In this document: one piece after another, positions 14,612 through 18,040 of the stretch
Position numbering within the stretch: position 1 is the first letter of the stretch
How the letters are laid out: each line of letters starts with the position of its first letter
Origin: Angelakisella sp.
GTDB taxonomy: Bacteria; Bacillota; Clostridia; Oscillospirales; Ruminococcaceae
Length of the DNA: 18,040 bases
Reading direction: 5' to 3'
Assembly: GCA_022794295.1 (NCBI GenBank)
Contig: JAAWEO010000025.1
Coordinates: forward strand, 1-18,040
The notes under the pieces: model-generated
Told to the model about the DNA's origin: nothing
Seen by the model: the letters and a program-made list of their open reading frames with translations, nothing else
The model's database searches: none
Made by a program: the position numbers and the translations under genes

Positions 14612-14681
14612 GAGAATTGTGAAAAAGGTTTTTTACCCCAAAAATTGAATACCGCTTTTCAAATGAATTGAGAATTGTGAA
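14612..14681 (+). repeat. 12-nt direct repeat in the hutP-like leader
   Basis: GAGAATTGTGAA occurs at 14612-14623 and again at 14670-14681, exactly. The second copy is the 5' arm of the terminator hairpin, so the first copy could pair with the same 3' arm (14710-14721) in an alternative fold. Confidence 0.8.
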
Positions 14682-14731
14682 TGGATAACGGGACCTGGTA
14701 CCCCGTTGGTTTGCGGTTCTCTTTTTTGTTT
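14670..14731 (+). terminator. Leader attenuator: intrinsic terminator before the hutP-like gene
   Basis: GAGAATTGTGAA (14670-14681) pairs along 12 positions, four of them G-U, with TTTGCGGTTCTC (14710-14721). Above a small internal loop AACGGG (14687-14692) pairs with CCCGTT (14702-14707) around a nine-base loop. TTTTTTGTTT (14722-14731) follows at once. The structure ends 28 bases before the ATG at 14760 and lies downstream of the promoter, so transcripts must pass it to reach all three genes. This is the classic position for regulated attenuation. Confidence 0.8.
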
Positions 14732-14759
14732 GGGAAAAGTAAAAAAGGAGGACCACCCT

Positions 14760-15203
14760 ATGGAGCTTTTGGACTACATGATCCCCCAGGGGAAGCTGAG
14801 CCCCCTGCGGGCAGCGATCTACATTGCCATGACCGATACCATGGAGGAGGAAAAGGAACTGATCCAAACCTTTCGCCAGTACGGCTGTCTTTCCACCGCC
14901 ACCATGGTCAACGGCAACGACAGCGAGGCCCTGCGCCGCATCACCGGCAACGCCATTGGCGCCAGTTTGAATGCCGGGCTCATCGAGCGGAAAAAGACCC
15001 ATATCCATCCCCTGGCCCACGCCATCCAGGAGGCGGTGCTGGGCACCCGCCTGGATTCCTCCATCGGCCAGAACTGCCGCCTGAAGATGGGCATCGTCCG
15101 CCAGGGGTGCGAAATCGCTGTAGCGATCTACGGGGACCTGGGGTTCCACGAGTGCTCCTCCCACAAAACCATCGGCGGGGGGTACCAGATCCTGGGCGAA
15201 TAG
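14760..15203 (+). CDS. HutP-family RNA-binding antiterminator-like protein
   Basis: This 147-residue protein resembles Bacillus HutP (148 residues), a hexameric protein that binds hut mRNA with L-histidine and magnesium and prevents termination. The metal-site pattern HxxxH is kept as H83-P-L-A-H87, followed by E91 in HAIQEAVLG. Then come LKMGIVRQ, EIAVAIYGDLG (118-128), and SSHKTIGG, whose H135 aligns with the third metal-binding histidine. The N-terminal 55 residues are more divergent. The ATG follows AAAAAAGGAGGACCACCCT; an open frame further upstream lies inside the terminator hairpin and is not used. It is the first gene of a unit with a transporter and a nitrilase gene and sits directly behind an attenuator. 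It probably controls its own operon in response to a small ligand, possibly histidine or an imidazole; the ligand is inference. Confidence 0.85.
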   Translation: MELLDYMIPQGKLSPLRAAIYIAMTDTMEEEKELIQTFRQYGCLSTATMVNGNDSEALRRITGNAIGASLNAGLIERKKTHIHPLAHAIQEAVLGTRLDSSIGQNCRLKMGIVRQGCEIAVAIYGDLGFHECSSHKTIGGGYQILGE

Positions 15204-15207
15204 CAAG

Positions 15208-15249
15208 GGGGTGTCCCAAAGCCGGTGCCGAGACTTTTGAGACACACCC
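15208..15249 (+). promoter_or_regulatory. Intercistronic hairpin between hutP-like and transporter genes
   Basis: GGGGTGTC (15208-15215) pairs with GACACACCC (15241-15249, one bulged A), and after a one-by-one mismatch CAAAG (15217-15221) pairs with CTTTTG (15234-15239, one bulged T). No T-run follows, so it is not a standard terminator. It shares GTGTCCC and a trailing GACACA...AGGAAA with the hairpin before the nitrilase gene. Confidence 0.55.
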
Positions 15250-15316
15250 AGGAAAGGAGGCATGCTCCCGCTTTTCCAAAACAGAACCAGCTTGTGTTAA
15301 AGGAGGGATTTTGATT

Positions 15317-16726
15317 ATGACAAAAGCGACACAGAGAAAGCTCCTTTGGGAGGCCGCAGCGGTGGGGTTTGGGTTGCTGATCGCTCTGATCCCCGCCCCC
15401 CAGGGCCTGGAGCAAAACGCCATGTGGACCATGGGCCTGCTTATTTGGGCCATTATCAACTGGGTCACCAATGCCATCCCCGATTTTGTTTGTGTGTTTA
15501 TCATGTGCTGTACCTGGGTGCTGCTGGGCATCGTTCCCTTTGGCACCGCCTTCGGCAGCTTTTCCGGCACCACGGTCTGGCTGCTTATTGCGGCCATGGG
15601 CATTGGAGCCGCGGTGACCAAAAGCGGCCTTCTGGCCCGAGTGGCCCTTTGCATTATGCGGATCTGTCCCCCTACCTTTAAAGGGCAGGTCCTGGCCCTT
15701 TTGGGCTCCGGGGTCGTCATCGGGCCCTTTATCCCCTCTACCATTGCAAAGGTCTCCATTGTGGGGGCTATGGCCACCGATATTGGCGGCAAGCTGGGCT
15801 TCCAGAACCGGTCCAGGGGCATGTCGGGCCTGTGGTCTGCCATGTACGCCGGCTACACCCTGCTGAGCCAGGCGGTTCTCAGCGCCTCCTTCTTCTCCTA
15901 CATTATTATGGGGCTGCTGCCTGCGGAGGTCCAGGCCCAGTTCAGCTGGATGTTCTGGCTCCGGGCTATGCTTCCCTGGCTGATCATCTGCACCGTGGCA
16001 AGCTACATTGCCATCTGCATCCTTTACAAGCCCCAGGATGCCCCCACCCTTAGCCGGGAGGATGTTACTGCCATGTTGGACAAGCTGGGCCCCATGAGCC
16101 GGGATGAGACAATCACCCTGGGGGTACTGGTGGTCTGCATCATCTTCTGGGTACTGGAACGCACTCTGAACATCCCCGCCGCCGTTACTGCTGTTTTGGG
16201 GATGTCCGCCCTGCTGGCCCTGGGGGTCATCACTCCCAAGGACTACAACCAGCGGATCAACTGGAGCATCATTGCCTTTATGGGGGGCGCCATCAACCTG
16301 GCTACCGCCATTACCACCGTGGGGATCGATTCCTGGCTGGGGAGCACCTTTGGCGGAACCATGGCGGGGCTTATCAGCAACCCCTACCTCTTTGTCTTTG
16401 TCATTGCCACCACGGCCCTCCTCTCCCGCTTTGTTATTGTGGATATGACCACCGACTACACCCTCTTTACCGTTATCCTGACCCCCTTCTGCCTGGCGGC
16501 GGGGGTCAGCCCCTGGGTGGCTGCCATGGCGGCCTACTGTGTGGTCTATCCCTACTTTACCAAGTACCAGAACATCAACTATCTGGCAGCCTTTAACTCC
16601 GCCGGCGGCGACGAGCGGCTGGAGCATAAAATGCTGGTTCCCTTCTGCCTGGTCTTCCACATTGTCAGCATCCTGGCCCTAACCGCCAGCGTCCCATACT
16701 GGAAGCTGCTGGGCCTTATCCCCTGA
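15317..16726 (+). CDS. DASS/SLC13-type anion transporter
   Basis: The 469-residue protein is very hydrophobic, with about 11-12 membrane segments, and fits the divalent anion:sodium symporter (DASS, SLC13/CitT) group. Family marks are the N-terminal LIPAPQGLEQNAMWTMGLLIWAI, the region FSGTTVWLLIAAMGIGAAVTKSGLLARVAL (82-111) and NWSIIAFMGGAINLATAITTVGIDSWL (315-341), which corresponds to the W-x-I-(I/L)-x-(F)-G-G signature. The two SNT sodium-binding hairpins are not clear: the first reads IPST (139-142) and the second is DMTTDYT. Substrate and coupling ion are therefore uncertain; members carry dicarboxylates, citrate or related organic acids. The ATG at 15317 follows AAGGAGGG; the frame is open far upstream over the hutP-like gene, but that part is shadow. 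The neighbouring nitrilase suggests import of its substrate or exchange of its acid product. Confidence 0.88.
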   Translation: MTKATQRKLLWEAAAVGFGLLIALIPAPQGLEQNAMWTMGLLIWAIINWVTNAIPDFVCVFIMCCTWVLLGIVPFGTAFGSFSGTTVWLLIAAMGIGAAVTKSGLLARVALCIMRICPPTFKGQVLALLGSGVVIGPFIPSTIAKVSIVGAMATDIGGKLGFQNRSRGMSGLWSAMYAGYTLLSQAVLSASFFSYIIMGLLPAEVQAQFSWMFWLRAMLPWLIICTVASYIAICILYKPQDAPTLSREDVTAMLDKLGPMSRDETITLGVLVVCIIFWVLERTLNIPAAVTAVLGMSALLALGVITPKDYNQRINWSIIAFMGGAINLATAITTVGIDSWLGSTFGGTMAGLISNPYLFVFVIATTALLSRFVIVDMTTDYTLFTVILTPFCLAAGVSPWVAAMAAYCVVYPYFTKYQNINYLAAFNSAGGDERLEHKMLVPFCLVFHIVSILALTASVPYWKLLGLIP

Positions 16727-16746
16727 TCTCCCCCTTGCCGGTCGTT

Positions 16747-16782
16747 TGTGTCCCGGCACACTGTGGAAATACCCGGGACACA
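16747..16782 (+). promoter_or_regulatory. Intercistronic hairpin before the nitrilase gene
   Basis: TGTGTCCCGG (16747-16756) and CCGGGACACA (16773-16782) form a perfect 10-bp stem with a 16-base loop, itself containing CACA/TGTG. GGAAATAG follows, not a T-run. It lies 31 bases before the start codon and resembles the hairpin at 15208-15249. Confidence 0.65.
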
Positions 16783-16813
16783 GGAAATAGATATACAGTA
16801 AAGGAGAATCACT

Positions 16814-17881
16814 ATGGCTATGGAAATGAAAATGAGCAAGGATATCCCCTTCGTCGGCGATAAGCTCCCCAAGCTCCGGGCAGCCGCGGTTCAGACCGCC
16901 CCCGTTTTTCTGGACCGGGAGGCCACCATTGACAAGATTTCCCTGAAGGTAAAGGAAGCCAAGGACAACGGCGCCGACCTGGTGGTTTTCCCCGAGTCCT
17001 TTATCCCCACCTTCCCGGTGTGGTGCCTCTTTATGCCTCCGGTGGACCAGCACCCATTCTACAAGCGTCTTTTTGAGAACTCGGTGGCGGTTCCCAGCCC
17101 CTCCTTCTACCGCCTCCAGCGCATTGCCCGGGAAAACCAGGTATTCCTTTCGGTAGGCATCTGCGAAAAGAGCACCAAAAACTTTGGCACCATGTGGAAC
17201 AGCAACCTTCTCTTTGACCGGGAGGGGAACCTGATCGGCCATCACCGCAAGCTGCTGCCCACCTGGGGGGAGAAGCTGGTTTGGTCCTTTGGGGACGGTT
17301 CCACCCTGAACGTCCACGACACCGAGATCGGCCGCATTGGCGCCTTAATCTGCGGCGAAAACTCCAACACCCTGGCCCGGTACTCCATGGTAGCCCAGGG
17401 GGAGCAGGTACACATCTCTATCTATCCCCCCTGCTGGCCCACTGCCCGGGCCAAGAGCAACTACTATGACTGCCTGCGAGTACGCACCTGCGCCCACGCC
17501 TTTGAGGCCAAGGTTTTCAACATCTGCTGTTCTGCCGCCATTGACGCCGACGCCATTGACCAGATGTCCTGCGGCGACCCGGAAGTAAAGGCCTGGCTGG
17601 AGGACCAGGGCTTCGCTGCCACCATGATCGTGGGGCCCAACGGCCAGCCCATCAGTGATATTCTGAAGGACAATCAGGATGGCATTATCTATGCTGACTG
17701 TGACATTTCTGCCGAGATCACCATGAAGGGAATTCACGACATTGCCGGGGCTTACCAGCGGTTCGATGTTTTCCAGCTTCATGTGAACAAGGCATCCCGG
17801 GAACCTGCCTATTTTTACAGCGACACCGGTGCTTCTCGGGAATACATTCCTTTCCAGGAGGATGAAAGTGCGGAGGCTTGA
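16814..17881 (+). CDS. Nitrilase (carbon-nitrogen hydrolase, nitrilase branch)
   Basis: The 355-residue protein is a nitrilase-superfamily enzyme with the full catalytic triad: E61 in VVFPESFIP, K146 in GHHRKLLPT and C180 in LICGENSNTLARY. The CGENxNTLAR form and the length of about 350 fit true nitrilases, which hydrolyse a nitrile to a carboxylic acid and ammonia, better than amidases or carbamoyl hydrolases. HISIYPPCWP (about 205-214) after the active cysteine is also typical of that branch, where the protein often forms spirals. It acts in the cytoplasm without cofactors. The ATG follows AAAGGAG by 7 bases. It is the last gene of the hutP-like/transporter unit, so the substrate is probably imported, or the acid exported, by the DASS protein. 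The nitrile is unknown. Confidence 0.93.
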   Translation: MAMEMKMSKDIPFVGDKLPKLRAAAVQTAPVFLDREATIDKISLKVKEAKDNGADLVVFPESFIPTFPVWCLFMPPVDQHPFYKRLFENSVAVPSPSFYRLQRIARENQVFLSVGICEKSTKNFGTMWNSNLLFDREGNLIGHHRKLLPTWGEKLVWSFGDGSTLNVHDTEIGRIGALICGENSNTLARYSMVAQGEQVHISIYPPCWPTARAKSNYYDCLRVRTCAHAFEAKVFNICCSAAIDADAIDQMSCGDPEVKAWLEDQGFAATMIVGPNGQPISDILKDNQDGIIYADCDISAEITMKGIHDIAGAYQRFDVFQLHVNKASREPAYFYSDTGASREYIPFQEDESAEA

Positions 17882-18040
17882 TGGTGTGCGAAGGGGATAG
17901 TGGGTGGCTGGAGTTCTGACGGGTGCTGGGCGGGCGAGATCTCTGCCGGCGCAGCACCATACCCGAAGCCCAACGCCCAGTACCGGGTAGCCTTTCTGTC
18001 ACCGGACATCAGTCCGGTCCGGGTCCAGGGCGGACAGCGC
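17882..18040. other. GC-rich tail with inverted repeats, no gene seen
   Basis: The last 159 bases show GTGCTG/CAGCAC and TACCCG/CGGGTA inverted repeats, and the words GTGCTGGGCG and CGCCCAGTAC face each other, so the RNA could fold. No T-run is present, so I do not call an intrinsic terminator for the nitrilase operon inside the window. Confidence 0.45.

Larger units (their letters stand above)
14218..14759. other. Divergent regulatory region between the two operons
   Basis: The 542-base gap holds no gene. It contains a minus-strand promoter for the SorC-type regulator, two AT palindromes (14377-14414), a GC-rich CCGGTCC direct repeat (14421-14427 and 14433-14439), candidate operator words (14534-14572), a plus-strand promoter (14572-14600) and an attenuator leader before the hutP-like gene. 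About 250 bases in the middle (14280-14530) show only the palindromes and GC repeat. Confidence 0.8.

Noticed and set aside
14690..14731. T-box riboswitch before the hutP-like gene, suggested by TGGTACC near a terminator
   Set aside because: The TGGTACC lies in the terminator loop and upper stem, there is no AGGGTGGNACCGCG consensus, and the leader of about 150 bases lacks the stem I features of a T-box.
14681..15316. Upstream extension of the transporter frame over the hutP-like gene
   Set aside because: The extension is low-quality sequence in another frame of the hutP-like gene, and its ATG lies in the terminator stem. The ATG at 15317 has a strong ribosome site and starts the membrane domain.
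1..18040. CRISPR arrays, tRNA or rRNA genes, prophage or integrase
   Set aside because: No regularly spaced direct repeats, cloverleaf-like segments, rRNA-like stretches or phage/integrase proteins were seen on either strand.

Overview
The window looks like chromosomal DNA of a GC-rich, spore-forming member of the Clostridia, for example an Oscillospiraceae-type gut anaerobe such as Flavonifractor or Lawsonibacter relatives. This rests on the high GC content, strong AGGAGG-type ribosome binding sites, a clear SpoIIID sporulation regulator and Gram-positive family types. The genus is an inference. No rRNA, tRNA, CRISPR array or complete insertion sequence is visible.

Layout. Positions 1-377 hold no convincing gene, only hairpins and the promoter of an orphan winged-helix regulator (378-908, +). 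That gene converges on spoIIID (1020-1271, -) across a strong, probably bidirectional terminator. After a hairpin-rich gap comes a GNAT acetyltransferase (1531-2118, -) with its own promoter. From 14217 down to 2218 there is a ten-gene minus-strand catabolic operon. In transcription order it encodes a SorC-type regulator, two Opp/Dpp ATPases, a double-SIS sugar isomerase/deglycase-like protein, an amidohydrolase of unusual active-site type, an Opp/Dpp binding lipoprotein, two permeases, a PfkB kinase, a BtpA/SgcQ-family protein and a YczE-like membrane protein. The content suggests import of a small sugar-amine or related conjugate, hydrolysis or deamination, phosphorylation and isomerisation or deglycation. 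The substrate cannot be read from sequence.

Divergent from this operon is a three-gene plus-strand unit: a HutP-family RNA-binding protein (14760-15203), a DASS/SLC13-type transporter (15317-16726) and a true nitrilase with an intact Glu-Lys-Cys triad (16814-17881). Its 5' leader holds a good promoter, a strong intrinsic terminator just before the hutP-like ribosome binding site, and an exact upstream 12-nt copy of the terminator's 5' arm. Two similar intercistronic hairpins precede the transporter and nitrilase genes. The same TTTGTA-type words lie at both divergent promoters, suggesting joint control by the SorC-type protein.

The best candidate for an undescribed system is this HutP-type attenuated transporter/nitrilase operon paired with a SorC-controlled sugar-amine-like catabolic operon. 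A 73-bp MITE-like element with TTA duplications sits between the binding-protein and permease genes.
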